Positions 26,992 through 36,613 of a stretch of DNA of 64,000 nt are shown one piece after another (positions within the stretch are counted from its first letter, which is position 1; the number at the start of each line of letters is the position of its first letter). Location of the stretch: positions 6,572,001 to 6,636,000 of the forward strand of contig NZ_CP109435.1 of assembly GCF_036227125.1 (NCBI RefSeq). The letters are read 5' to 3'. The stretch is from Streptomyces sp. NBC_01485. Lineage in GTDB: Bacteria > Actinomycetota > Actinomycetes > Streptomycetales > Streptomycetaceae. Both the position numbers and the translations under genes were made by a program. The notes beneath the pieces are model-generated. The model had not been told where the DNA came from. It made no database searches and saw only the letters and a list, made by a program, of their open reading frames with translations.

Positions 26992-27722
26992 GCACCGCCG
27001 TACTGAAGACCGAGGTCCGCCTCTTCCGCCGCGAACCCGGCAGCATCTTCTGGATCCTGCTCTTCCCGACCCTCCTCCTGGTGATCCTCGGCTCCATCCC
27101 GGCCTTCCGGCACCATCAGGCCGACCTCGGCGGCCTGCGCACCATCGACGCCTACGTCCCGGTGGCCGTGCTGCTCGGCCTGATCGTCGGCGGCCTCCAG
27201 TCGATGCCGCAGACCCTCACCGGCTACCGCGAGCGCGGCATCCTGCGCCGGATGTCCGCCACACCGGTCCGCCCGACGGCCCTGCTGTCCGCGCACATGC
27301 TGGTGTACGGCGGGGCGTCCCTGGTGTCGGCGCTGCTGGTCCTCGTGGTCGGGCGGCTCGGCTTCGAGGTGCGCGTGCCGCGGCAGCTCTTCGGCTACCT
27401 CCTCGCCCTGCTGCTGGCCGTCCTGGTCGCCCTCGCACTCGGATCGGTGGTGTCGGCCCTGTCCCCTACGACGAAGATCGCGGGCGCGATCGGCTCCGCC
27501 GTGTTCTTCCCGGCGATGTTCTGCGCGGGCCTGTGGATGCCGGTGCAGTCCATGCCGGACACCCTCGCCCGGATCGTGGAGTACACCCCCTTCGGCGCGG
27601 CCGCACAGGCCCTGAACCAGGCGGCGGCGGGCGACTGGCCGGGCTGGACCCACCTGGGCGTGCTGGTGGTCTGGATCCTGCTGCTGACGGGCGCGGCGAG
27701 CCGGTGGTTCCGCTGGGAGTGA
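26988..27722 (+). CDS. ABC-2 type permease
   Basis: 244 residues with six membrane helices (for example FWILLFPTLLLVILGSIP, AYVPVAVLLGLIVGGL, GAIGSAVFFPAMFCAGLWM) and the ABC-2 signature RERGILRRMSATPVRP. It forms a transporter with the upstream ATPase, to which it is translationally coupled (ATGA). Stop at 27722, two bases before the sensor-kinase start. Confidence 0.9.
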
Positions 27723-27724
27723 GC

Positions 27725-29068
27725 ATGCGCGTCGCCCACACTGGGCCCATGGACACGGACATGGGCCCGGCCCCGGCCCCGGCCCCGGCCCCGGCTTCGG
27801 CCCCGGACCGGGAGCGGGAGCGGGACGTGGCGGGCGTCGAGCGGCGGTGGGCGGTGGTCAACCACCGGGGGCCGTACCTGCTGCTGCTGGTGAGCGCGCT
27901 CCTCGCGGTGCCGACCGCCGGCATGTTCGGCATGCGGCAGGGCGACTGGTACGCGACCGGGGGCCTGGTCGCCGCCGGACTGGCGCTCCAGGTGTGGTGG
28001 GGGACCGTCGCCGACACCCTGCGCGTGCCGTCGGCCACGAGCATCGGCTACTACGCCGTCCGCTGGGTCATCGCCTTCGTCCTCAGCTGGATCAACCCGC
28101 TCTTCTGCGTCTACGCGTTCACCGGCTACTTCGGCGCCCGCCGGCTGCTGCCGCGCCCCGTGGTGACCGTCGGACTGTTCGCCACCGCCGTCACCATGTC
28201 CGGCGCGTACACCGGCGGGATGCCGCCGAGCGGGCGGACCCAGTGGCTGCTCTTCGGGGCGATCCTCGTGGTCACCCTCGTCCTGGTCGCCGTCTCCGAC
28301 CGTCTCTTCGCCACCGAGGACGAACGCGCCCGCGTCCAGGCCGCGACCATCTCCGAACTCGAACGCACCAACGCCGCGTTGCAGCAGGCCCTCGACGAGA
28401 ACGCCGCGCTGCACGCCCAACTCCTCGTCCAGGCAAGGGAAGCCGGGGTCGCCGACGAACGCAGGCGCCTCGCGGCCGAGATCCACGACACCCTCGCCCA
28501 GGGCCTGACCGGGATCATCGCCCAGCTCCAGGTCGTCGCGAACACGCCCGACCGGGACCAGGCCCGCGAGCACACCGGCCGTGCCCTGGAGCTGGCCCGG
28601 TACAGCCTGGGCGAGGCCCGCCGCTCCGTGCAGAACCTGGCCCCGGTGGCGCTGGAGTACGACGGACTGTCCGAAGCCCTGAAGAAGACGGTCGCCGCCT
28701 GGGGCGAACGCACCGGCGTACGCGCCGAGTTCACGCTCACCGGCACCGCCGAGCAACTCCACGAGGAGGTCGCGGCCACCCTCCTGCGCATCGTCCAGGA
28801 GGCCCTGTCCAACGCCGCCCGGCACGCCCGGGCCACCCGGGTCGGCGTCACCCTCTCCTTCCTCGGCGACGACGTCATCCTCGACATCCGCGACGACGGC
28901 ACCGGCTTCGACCCGCTCGCCCTCCCCGCCCGCTCCAGCTCCGGAGGCTTCGGCCTCGACGGCATGCGCGCCCGCGCCGAACGCATCGCGGGCTCGCTCG
29001 CCGTGGAGTCCGAACCGGGCCACGGCACGGCCCTGTCGGCTCGCGTACCGTTGGTCCGCCATGAGTGA
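27725..29068 (+). CDS. Two-component sensor histidine kinase (NarL/DesK type)
   Basis: 447 residues. A Pro/Ala repeat N-terminus (PAPAPAPAPASAP from GGCCCC repeats) precedes about five to six membrane helices (50-190), a coiled coil (200-245), a HisKA_3 dimerisation domain with the phosphoacceptor in ADERRRLAAEIHDTLAQGL, and a HATPase with QEALSNAARHA (N-box) and GFGLDGMRARAE. ATG 27725 has GGGAG five bases upstream; 27749 is an alternative. It overlaps the regulator gene by eight bases. It probably senses a membrane or envelope signal to control the ABC-2 exporter upstream. Confidence 0.9.
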   Translation: MRVAHTGPMDTDMGPAPAPAPAPASAPDRERERDVAGVERRWAVVNHRGPYLLLLVSALLAVPTAGMFGMRQGDWYATGGLVAAGLALQVWWGTVADTLRVPSATSIGYYAVRWVIAFVLSWINPLFCVYAFTGYFGARRLLPRPVVTVGLFATAVTMSGAYTGGMPPSGRTQWLLFGAILVVTLVLVAVSDRLFATEDERARVQAATISELERTNAALQQALDENAALHAQLLVQAREAGVADERRRLAAEIHDTLAQGLTGIIAQLQVVANTPDRDQAREHTGRALELARYSLGEARRSVQNLAPVALEYDGLSEALKKTVAAWGERTGVRAEFTLTGTAEQLHEEVAATLLRIVQEALSNAARHARATRVGVTLSFLGDDVILDIRDDGTGFDPLALPARSSSGGFGLDGMRARAERIAGSLAVESEPGHGTALSARVPLVRHE

Positions 29069-29717
29069 CGCACCCCTGATCAGCCTGCTGATCGTCGACG
29101 ACCATCCCGTCGTACGCGACGGCCTGCGCGGCATGTTCGAGTCGGCCCCCGGATTCACAGTCCTCGGCGAGGCCTCCGACGGCGTCGAGGCCCTCGACCG
29201 GGCCGCCGCCCTCGACCCCGACGTGATCCTGATGGACCTGCGCATGCCGGGCGGCGGCGGAGTCGACGCGATCGCCGAACTGACCCGGCGCCGCGCCCGC
29301 GCCAAGGTCCTCGTCCTGACCACGTACGACACCGACTCCGACACCCTGCCCGCGATCGAGGCCGGCGCGACGGGCTACCTGCTGAAGGACGCCCCGCGCG
29401 ACGAACTCTTCACGGCCGTCCGCGCCGCCGCCGAGGGCCGCACCGTCCTCTCCCCGGCCGTCGCCTCCCGCCTGGTCTCCGCGGTGCGCACCCCCCGGAC
29501 GCCCGCGAGCGAGCCGCTCTCCGCCCGGGAGCGCGAGGTGCTCGCCCTGGTCGCCAAGGGCACGTCCAACCGCGAGATCGCCCGCGAACTCTTCATCAGC
29601 GAGGCCACGGTCAAGACCCATCTCACCCACCTGTACGCCAAGCTGGGCGTCAACGACCGCGCGGCGGCGGTGGCCGTGGCGTACGAGCGGGGCATCCTGG
29701 GACGGGCCAGGCCGTGA
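29061..29717 (+). CDS. NarL/FixJ-family response regulator
   Basis: 218 residues. Receiver domain with acidic pocket IVDDHP, phosphorylation site DVILMDLRMPGG and YLLKDA, then a LuxR-type helix-turn-helix (LSAREREVLALVAKGTSNRE, ISEATVKTHLTHLYAKLGV). Cognate partner of the overlapping kinase. The four-gene set ATPase-permease-kinase-regulator reads as one operon with short overlaps. Confidence 0.93.
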   Translation: MSDAPLISLLIVDDHPVVRDGLRGMFESAPGFTVLGEASDGVEALDRAAALDPDVILMDLRMPGGGGVDAIAELTRRRARAKVLVLTTYDTDSDTLPAIEAGATGYLLKDAPRDELFTAVRAAAEGRTVLSPAVASRLVSAVRTPRTPASEPLSAREREVLALVAKGTSNREIARELFISEATVKTHLTHLYAKLGVNDRAAAVAVAYERGILGRARP

Positions 29718-29946
29718 CCGGGTGACCCGTGTACGAGCCCGACCACCTAGAACCCAAGTGGACGCCAAGCCTCCCTGTCGTGCCCCGACGAAGTACAGCG
29801 TGGGCAGTGACGCAGATCATGCCATCTCGCAGACCCTGCTCGTCCGCCTTCTGCGACCTTGACACCATTTCAGATCTTTACCTCTTTCATATCTTCTCTT
29901 TTGCATCACATGGGTGAAGCGAAAGAGACTGAGAGGCTGGTGAATC

Positions 29947-32900
29947 GTGTCGATTCACAGACCCGTGCCCGAGTGGCGCGGGCGGTCCTGGTCCGGGGGA
30001 AGTGTCCGCTGGATAGCGGGTGGTGTCGCCCTGGCCATGGCCATCACGCTGATCGACGCGGCGAGTTCCGCGGCGACGACTCCCCCCGCGGCCGTGGACG
30101 CGCCGAGGAAGGCGGCGGTGACACAGGCGGGGGACATCCCGTCCGCGCGCATCGCCGCCCGGCTGTCGGGCAAGCGGGTGGAGGCGCTGTCCGAGCGTAC
30201 GGAGACCTCCACCACCTGGGCGAACAAGGACGGTTCGCTCACCACCGAACTGACCGCCGGGCCCGTGCGGTTCAGGGACGAGGCCACCGGTGAGTGGCGC
30301 CCCGTGGACCTGGACCTGGTGCAGGACGCGGGCGGGGCTGTTGAGCCCAAGGCGCACCCGGGCGGGCTGCGCCTGGCCGGGCGGACCGGGACGCCCGCGA
30401 AGTCGCTCGCGGCCCCGCGCGAGGCCCGGGCCACCGACCTGGTGACGCTCGGCGAAGGCGACCAGCAGATCACCCTCCAGTGGAAGGGCGGACTGCCGCA
30501 GCCCGACCTGGACGGCACGCGCGCACAGTACGTCAACGCCATACCCGGGGCGGACGTGGTCGTGGAGGCCACGCGCACCGGTTTCGAGCAGTTCGTCGAG
30601 ATCAAGCAGCGCCCCGCCTCGGGCGGTTACTCCTACACGCTGCCACTGCGGTCCAAGGGCCTGAAGGTGAAGCAACTGGCTGACGGCAGCGTGCAGTTCA
30701 CCGACAGAGAGAACAAGAAGCGGGCCGTCATGCCCGCTCCGGTGATGTGGGACGCCACCGTCGACATGCGCTCCGGCGAGCACACCAACCGGGCCAGGGT
30801 CGGCCTGAAGGTGGTCCAGAAGGGTTCCGGAGTCGACCTGGTGGTCACTCCAGACGCGAAGTTCCTCGCTGATCCGCAGACCCGGTTCCCGGTGACGGTC
30901 GACCCGTCCACCTCCTCGTTGTCCAACGTCTTCGACACCTACGTCCAGCAGGGCGAGACCGTCGACTGGTCCGCCGACACCGAGCTTGACCTGGGCAACC
31001 CGGGTACCACCAATGCCGACGGCACCCCGCGCATCGCGCGGTCCTTCATCTCCTGGAACACCACGCCGATCCAGGACGCGCTGGTCTCCAACGCCAAACT
31101 GAGCCTGTGGAACCTCCACTCCGGAAACACCGACTGCAAGGCCTACCCGTGGGAGGTGGGATCGGCCGGCGCGGCCTCCACGTCCTCGCGCTGGACGTCG
31201 CAGCCGGCCTGGACGGCGACGAAGGCCACCTCCACCGAGACCACCGGGAACTCTGGCTGCTCCACCCAGCCGGACGGCTGGATCAACGCCGACGTGACCA
31301 CCCTGGTGCAGGAGTGGGCCTCGGTGAAGGCCACCCGCGGTCACCTGGGCCTGCGCGCTGCCAGTGAGAGCGTGGTCGCGCAGTGGAAGCGGGTCAACTC
31401 CGCCAACGCCGCGTCGAATCCGCCGAAGTTGGTCGTCACCTACAACTACCGGCCGCGCACCGGCACCAAGCAGGAGGCCGGCCCACCGTACTTCTCCTAC
31501 AGCGGCGCCTACACCGTCAACACCACCACGCCCACCTTGCGCGACACCTTCGCCGACGCCGACGGCGACAAGGTCAACGGCACCTTCCAGATCTACGACA
31601 ACACCACCAACACCCAGGTCGGCGACGTCATCGTGTCCAAGTACGTGCCCTCCGGCCAGGTCGCCTCGGTCACCGTGCCGTCCGGAGTGCTGGCCAACGG
31701 CAAGACGTACAAGTTCCGTACCTCGCCGTACGACGGCACGCACTACAACAACGGCTGGTCGGCCTGGAAGACGTTCACCGTCGATACCAGCGCCCCCTCC
31801 ACCCCGACGAAAATCGTCTCCGCGGACTACCCGTCGGACAAGTGGGTCAAGGGAGTCGGGCAGGCTGGCACCTTCACCGTCACCCCGCCCTCCGGGACGG
31901 ACCACAACTGGCTGGAGTGGTCGCTGGACGGCGTGACCTGGACCAAGATCGCCACTGCTGGTGCCGCCATGGACAAGAACATCTCCATCGCCCCACCGCG
32001 TGACGGCAACCACACACTGCAGGTGCGGTCCGTGGACAAGGCCGACAACAAGTCGGAGGCGGTCGAGTACGACTTCCACGCAGGGCCCGGCGGGTTCGCG
32101 CGGCCGGGTGACGGCGAGCGCACCGCGCGCCGCCTTCCGCTCCTTGCGGAAGCCGACGCGGCGAAGTACGACGCCCTCTCGTTCTCCTGGCGCCGCTCGG
32201 CCGCCGACACCTGGACCACGATCTCGGCCTCGGACGTCACCAAGGACGGGACGGCCCTGACGGCTTGGCCCGTCGCCCTGACGAACGGCAGTAGCCCCGC
32301 CCTGACGTGGAACGCCACGGACACCGTGAACCCCGACGGCAGCATCGAGATCAAGGCCGACTTCACCGGCCCGGGCAGCGCCTCGGGCAGCACCAAGGCG
32401 CTGACGGTAGTGGTGGACCGCAACGCCGACAGCGCCACCACCGAAGCGGTCGGCCCTGGCTCGCTCAATCTGCTCACCGGTGACTTCCTGCTCTCCGAGA
32501 CCGACGTGTCGCACTTCGGCCTGTCGGTGGAACGCTCGGCGTCCTCCCGTACACCCCGTGCCACGCAGGACGGCCAGCTGCCGATCTTCGGCAAGGAGTG
32601 GGTCAGTGGCGCCACCGCCGAACTCAGCAACTCCGACTACGGCTACCTGCGCAGGATCTCCGACACCGCTGTGGACGTAGTGACCGTGGACGACACACCG
32701 ATCCACTTCACCGCCAACATCGGCAGGACCGGCTGGGTCCCGGAACCCGGATCGGAACATCTGACGCTCACGGGCAGTACCGGCGGCAGCTTCACACTGA
32801 CCGACACCGACGGCGTCGTCACGGAGTTCACCAAGCCCGTCGGCGTCACGACCTGGCAGGTCAGCAGCACCAGGAACGACGGCCAGACGGAATCGACCAC

Positions 32901-33228
32901 AAGCATCGAGTCCAGGACGGTCACGGTCGACGGCAAGGAACTCGCCCGCCCGGAACGGATCTTCGCCCCCACCTCGGCGACCACCGTCGCGGCCTGCAAG
33001 GCGGATCCCTCCACCAAGGGCTGCCGTCTGCTGGAGTACGTCTACGCCACCTCCACCACGGCCACCGACAGTGCCTACGGCGACTTCAGCGGCCAGGTCA
33101 AGGAGGTCCGCCTCTGGTCGACCGCCCCCGGAGCCTCGGCCGCGACCGCGAGGACGGTGCAGAGCTATGCGTACGACAGCGCCGGGCGACTGCGCCAGAC
33201 CTGGGACACGCAGACATCCCCGTGCTGA
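29947..33228 (+). CDS. DNRLRE/RHS-repeat secreted protein, N-terminal part (split by frameshift)
   Basis: Secreted wall-associated protein of the RHS/YD-repeat polymorphic-toxin type. The N-terminus has a basic region and hydrophobic signal (GGVALAMAITLIDAASSA). Residues 300-510 form a DNRLRE module (SSLSNVFDTYVQQGE, ARSFISWNTTPI, INADVTTLVQEW), then fibronectin-like segments and a pre-RHS LNLLTGDFLLSETDVS motif; YD repeats begin at SYAYDSAGRLRQTWD. The frame then stops at 33226-33228. Restoring one C in the run 33218-33221 (four C) gives SPVLKTEYDYDSAGR and continues to 36137. It is either a real mutation or a sequence error. GTG 29947 follows GAGAGGCTG. Confidence 0.85.
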   Translation: MSIHRPVPEWRGRSWSGGSVRWIAGGVALAMAITLIDAASSAATTPPAAVDAPRKAAVTQAGDIPSARIAARLSGKRVEALSERTETSTTWANKDGSLTTELTAGPVRFRDEATGEWRPVDLDLVQDAGGAVEPKAHPGGLRLAGRTGTPAKSLAAPREARATDLVTLGEGDQQITLQWKGGLPQPDLDGTRAQYVNAIPGADVVVEATRTGFEQFVEIKQRPASGGYSYTLPLRSKGLKVKQLADGSVQFTDRENKKRAVMPAPVMWDATVDMRSGEHTNRARVGLKVVQKGSGVDLVVTPDAKFLADPQTRFPVTVDPSTSSLSNVFDTYVQQGETVDWSADTELDLGNPGTTNADGTPRIARSFISWNTTPIQDALVSNAKLSLWNLHSGNTDCKAYPWEVGSAGAASTSSRWTSQPAWTATKATSTETTGNSGCSTQPDGWINADVTTLVQEWASVKATRGHLGLRAASESVVAQWKRVNSANAASNPPKLVVTYNYRPRTGTKQEAGPPYFSYSGAYTVNTTTPTLRDTFADADGDKVNGTFQIYDNTTNTQVGDVIVSKYVPSGQVASVTVPSGVLANGKTYKFRTSPYDGTHYNNGWSAWKTFTVDTSAPSTPTKIVSADYPSDKWVKGVGQAGTFTVTPPSGTDHNWLEWSLDGVTWTKIATAGAAMDKNISIAPPRDGNHTLQVRSVDKADNKSEAVEYDFHAGPGGFARPGDGERTARRLPLLAEADAAKYDALSFSWRRSAADTWTTISASDVTKDGTALTAWPVALTNGSSPALTWNATDTVNPDGSIEIKADFTGPGSASGSTKALTVVVDRNADSATTEAVGPGSLNLLTGDFLLSETDVSHFGLSVERSASSRTPRATQDGQLPIFGKEWVSGATAELSNSDYGYLRRISDTAVDVVTVDDTPIHFTANIGRTGWVPEPGSEHLTLTGSTGGSFTLTDTDGVVTEFTKPVGVTTWQVSSTRNDGQTESTTSIESRTVTVDGKELARPERIFAPTSATTVAACKADPSTKGCRLLEYVYATSTTATDSAYGDFSGQVKEVRLWSTAPGASAATARTVQSYAYDSAGRLRQTWDTQTSPC

Positions 33229-36137
33229 AGACCGAGTACGACTACGACAGCGCCGGCCGGGTCACCAAGAGCACCCCGCCGGGCGAGCTGCCCTGGACGT
33301 TCACCTACGGCAAGGCGGGTGCGAGCAGCGCGGCCGGTGACGGCATGCTGCTCAAGACCTCGCGCCCGGCGCTGAAGCAGGGTACGGCCACTGTCGAGGG
33401 TGAAGCCGTCACGTCCGTCGTCTACGACGTGCCGCTCACCGGCACCGCGGCCCCGTACCGGATGGGCAGCACCGACGTGAAGGTGTGGGGCCAGACCGAC
33501 GCCCCCACGGACGCAACCGCCGTCTTCCCCGCCGACTCGGTCCCCGCCTCGAACACGGGCACCTCGCTCGGCGCGGGCGACTACACCCGGGCCACGGTCC
33601 ACTACCTCGGCACCTCCGGCCGTACCGTCAACAAGGCCGATCCGGGCGGCCACATCACCACCACCGAGTACGACAGGTTCGGCAACACGATGCGCGAGCT
33701 GACCGCGGCCAACCGGGAGGTCGCCGTCGGTACCTCCGCCGACAACACCGCCATGCGCAACAACCTCGGCATCGCCCAGCTGGCCACGGCCGAGCGAGCC
33801 GAACTGCTGTCCACCCGTACCGTCTTCGACGCCCGGGGCACCCGCGAACTCGAGGAGTCCGGCCCGCTGCGCCGGGTCGACCTGACCGCGGACCTCAAGT
33901 CGGGCACCACGACGCTGGTCGGTGCCGGCACCTCGGTCACCGCCCGGTCGTGGACCGTGAACGCCTACGACGAGGGCCGTCCCACCGACGGCACCGCTGT
34001 GGCCAGGGACCAGATCACCAAGGTCACGACGGGCGCGCAGGTGCGTGAGCATCCGCAGGTCCAGGGCGAGACCCGGGTCGTGCAGACCGTCTACGACTGG
34101 GCCAAGGGGATCGCGGTGAAGACCGTGGAGGACCCGGGCGGCCTGGCCCTCACCGAGACCACCGAGTACGACGCCCAGGGGCGCGAGACCAGGGTCGTCC
34201 AGCCCGGCGCCGGCACCACCGACGCCACCACACGGGTGACCTCCTACTGGTCGGCGACGGGCACCGGCGCCTGCTCCGGACACCCCGAATGGGCCGATCT
34301 GGTGTGTTCCACCGGCCCGGCCGGCGCCATCACCGGCGGCGGCTCAAACCCGTCCCAACTGCCCACGAGGGCCTTCGAGTACGACTGGTGGGGTACCACC
34401 GCCAAGACGACGGAGACGGCGGGCGGCTCGACCCGCAGCACCGCGGTCGGCACCGACGCCGCGGGGCGTATCGCCTCGGTGAAGACCACCGGCGGCGTCG
34501 GTCAGGCAGCACCGGAGACCACGGCCGAGTACGACGCGGCGTCCGGCCGGGAGACCAGGACCGTATCCCCCACCGGCGGGACGCTGACCACGGTGTTCGA
34601 CAAGCTCGGCCGGGTCATCTCCTACACCGACGCCGACGGCGGCACCACGACCACCGAGTACGACCTGCTCGGCAGGATCGTGAAGACCGGCAACAACGTC
34701 CCGTCCACGGTGACGTACAGCTACGACCACACGGCCGAGCCGCGCGGTCTGGTCACCAAGGCCGTGGACTCCGTGGCCGGTACGTTCACCGCGTCCTACG
34801 ACGGTGACGGCGTCATCGTCGGCGAGAAACTGCCCGGCGGGTACAGCCTCAAGCAGACGCTGGACCCCACGGCCACCCCGGTCGATCGCACCTACACCCG
34901 CGACAGCGACGGCGCGATCGTGCAGTCCGACACTGCCACGCGGTCCGTCCACGGCCAGGTGGTCTCCGACGCACAGATCTCCGACCAGGTCTACGGCTAC
35001 GACGCCATCGGCCGGCTGACCTCCGTCCAGGACACCGCGGAGACGGTCTGCACCCGGCGCACCTACGCCTTCGACGCCCGCTCCAACCGCAAGAGCCTGA
35101 CCAGCGCCACCGGCACGCCCGGTACCGATTGCCCGACCACTGGAGGCACGACCACCACCTACGGCTACGACAGCGCCGACCGCCAGGTCGACAGCGGCTA
35201 TGTCTACGACGCCTTCGGCCGCACCACCACCAAGCCGGGCGGTGTGACCCTCGGCTACTACAACACCGACCGCATCCAGCAGGAGATGGTGGGCACCAAG
35301 CGGCAGACCTGGAAGCTGGACGGCTCCATGCGGATCCGCTCCTGGACGGTCGAGTCGAACAGCTCGGGCACCTGGACCCAGACCCAGGCGAAGGTGAACC
35401 ACTACGACTGCGGTTGCGACCGGCCGAGCTGGGTCGTGGAGGACACCGCCACCGGAACGGTCACCCGCAACGTCCAGGCGCTGGGCGGTGAGCTAGCGGC
35501 CACCACCGGCAATACCGGGGACACTGTCCTCCAGCTCAGCGACATCCACGGTGACGTGGCGCTCCAACTGCCGCTGGATACCGCCAAGGCACCGACGGTG
35601 CTCGACACCGACGAGTACGGCAATCTCCGCGCGAGCGCGGGATCCGCCCGCTACGACTGGCTGGGCGCCCAGCAGCGGTCCGGCGACACGCTCTCGGGGC
35701 TGACCCTGATGGGGGCCCGGGCCTACGACGCGGCCACCGGCCGCTTCCTCCAGCCCGATCCGGTGACCGGCGGCGGCGCGAACACCTATGGCTACCCGGT
35801 CGATCCCATCACCATGTACGACCTGAACGGCAAGTGGTGGTGGTCGGAGGGCACCTGGTGGAAGATCGCCAAGTGCGTCTACGCCATCATCGAGCTGGCC
35901 GCGTGGGCGAGCGCGGTCGGCTGGCTGATGAAGGTCAACAAGATCCGCAAGGCCGTGAAGCTCATCCGTAAGATCGGCTTCAAGCGCCTGTACCGGCTGA
36001 TCAAGGCGATCAGGAACAAGCCCCGGCGCAAGTGGTGGAAGATCGCTGCCGGGATCGGAGTCGGACTCTACGCGGCCTTCAGCGTCTTCATGGGATTCTC
36101 CGGGGTCCAGGAAGACTGCTACGACGCCTTCAAGTGA
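33222..36137 (+). CDS. RHS-repeat protein, C-terminal part with RHS core and short hydrophobic tip
   Basis: Continuation of the preceding gene after a one-base frameshift. Many YD repeats (EYDRFGN, TEYDLLGRIVKTG, YGYDAIGRLTSVQ) precede the RHS-associated core: GARAYDAATGRFLQPDPV, NTYGYPVDPITMYDLNGK. After the core only about 100 residues remain: Trp-rich, strongly basic, two hydrophobic helices (CVYAIIELAAWASAVGWLM and IAAGIGVGLYAAFSVFMGF). In RHS toxins this position is the variable effector, so a membrane-active toxin is inferred. GTG 33222 is the first start in frame but has no good ribosome site, so independent translation is doubtful. Confidence 0.8.
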   Translation: MLKTEYDYDSAGRVTKSTPPGELPWTFTYGKAGASSAAGDGMLLKTSRPALKQGTATVEGEAVTSVVYDVPLTGTAAPYRMGSTDVKVWGQTDAPTDATAVFPADSVPASNTGTSLGAGDYTRATVHYLGTSGRTVNKADPGGHITTTEYDRFGNTMRELTAANREVAVGTSADNTAMRNNLGIAQLATAERAELLSTRTVFDARGTRELEESGPLRRVDLTADLKSGTTTLVGAGTSVTARSWTVNAYDEGRPTDGTAVARDQITKVTTGAQVREHPQVQGETRVVQTVYDWAKGIAVKTVEDPGGLALTETTEYDAQGRETRVVQPGAGTTDATTRVTSYWSATGTGACSGHPEWADLVCSTGPAGAITGGGSNPSQLPTRAFEYDWWGTTAKTTETAGGSTRSTAVGTDAAGRIASVKTTGGVGQAAPETTAEYDAASGRETRTVSPTGGTLTTVFDKLGRVISYTDADGGTTTTEYDLLGRIVKTGNNVPSTVTYSYDHTAEPRGLVTKAVDSVAGTFTASYDGDGVIVGEKLPGGYSLKQTLDPTATPVDRTYTRDSDGAIVQSDTATRSVHGQVVSDAQISDQVYGYDAIGRLTSVQDTAETVCTRRTYAFDARSNRKSLTSATGTPGTDCPTTGGTTTTYGYDSADRQVDSGYVYDAFGRTTTKPGGVTLGYYNTDRIQQEMVGTKRQTWKLDGSMRIRSWTVESNSSGTWTQTQAKVNHYDCGCDRPSWVVEDTATGTVTRNVQALGGELAATTGNTGDTVLQLSDIHGDVALQLPLDTAKAPTVLDTDEYGNLRASAGSARYDWLGAQQRSGDTLSGLTLMGARAYDAATGRFLQPDPVTGGGANTYGYPVDPITMYDLNGKWWWSEGTWWKIAKCVYAIIELAAWASAVGWLMKVNKIRKAVKLIRKIGFKRLYRLIKAIRNKPRRKWWKIAAGIGVGLYAAFSVFMGFSGVQEDCYDAFK

Positions 36138-36144
36138 CCAGAAG

Positions 36145-36173
36145 CCCGGGGGACCCCGTCAAGGTCCCCCGGG
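36145..36173. terminator. Hairpin between RHS and the downstream membrane gene
   Basis: CCCGGGGGACC (36145-36155), loop of seven, GGTCCCCCGGG (36163-36173): perfect 11-bp stem just after the RHS stop. It may end or attenuate transcription into the immunity candidate. Confidence 0.6.
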
Positions 36174-36204
36174 GACGCCCCCACCTCATCTGATCGGAAC
36201 CCCT

Positions 36205-36600
36205 ATGCCCGCTTCAGTATGGAAGCCTGCCGGAATCGCAGCGCTTCTGGTCGCCATCGTCATCACGGCCACGTTCCTGGTCCTGGCCCTCCGGGCGGCC
36301 CGGGCCCGCAAGCCTGGAGACGAATACCTCAAGTGGTCCTTCTCCGGTCCCGTGGTCGTGGCCTCCGTGCTCAGCGTCCTCATCGGCGCCTGGGCCACCG
36401 ACCGGACCCCGCAGTTCGCCATGGACGAGTTCAGAACGGTGCTGATCCCGCTCACCATGGGCCTGTCGGCCCACGCCCTGGTCCGGGCCCGGCTCGCCGA
36501 CGACAAGGGAACTCAGTGGCCGACCCGTACCATTCCGGCCGCCCTGGCCCTGCTCGTCGGAACCCTTGTCACCGGCGCGACGACGTACTTCGGCTCCTAG
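36205..36600 (+). CDS. Small membrane protein, candidate immunity protein for the RHS tip
   Basis: 131 residues with four hydrophobic helices (AALLVAIVITATFLVLALRA, VVVASVLSVLIGAWA, VLIPLTMGLSAHALV, ALALLVGTLVTGATTYF). No family recognised. It lies 67 bp downstream of the RHS gene, same strand, the usual place for the cognate immunity gene. A membrane immunity protein would suit a membrane-active toxin. The role is inferred from position and topology only. Confidence 0.65.
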   Translation: MPASVWKPAGIAALLVAIVITATFLVLALRAARARKPGDEYLKWSFSGPVVVASVLSVLIGAWATDRTPQFAMDEFRTVLIPLTMGLSAHALVRARLADDKGTQWPTRTIPAALALLVGTLVTGATTYFGS

Positions 36601-36613
36601 TACCAAGGGCGTG

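Noticed and set aside
29859..29890. TTGACA near 29859 as a promoter for the RHS gene
   Set aside because: No acceptable -10 hexamer at 16-18 bp spacing; the nearest TATCTT is about 25 bp away.
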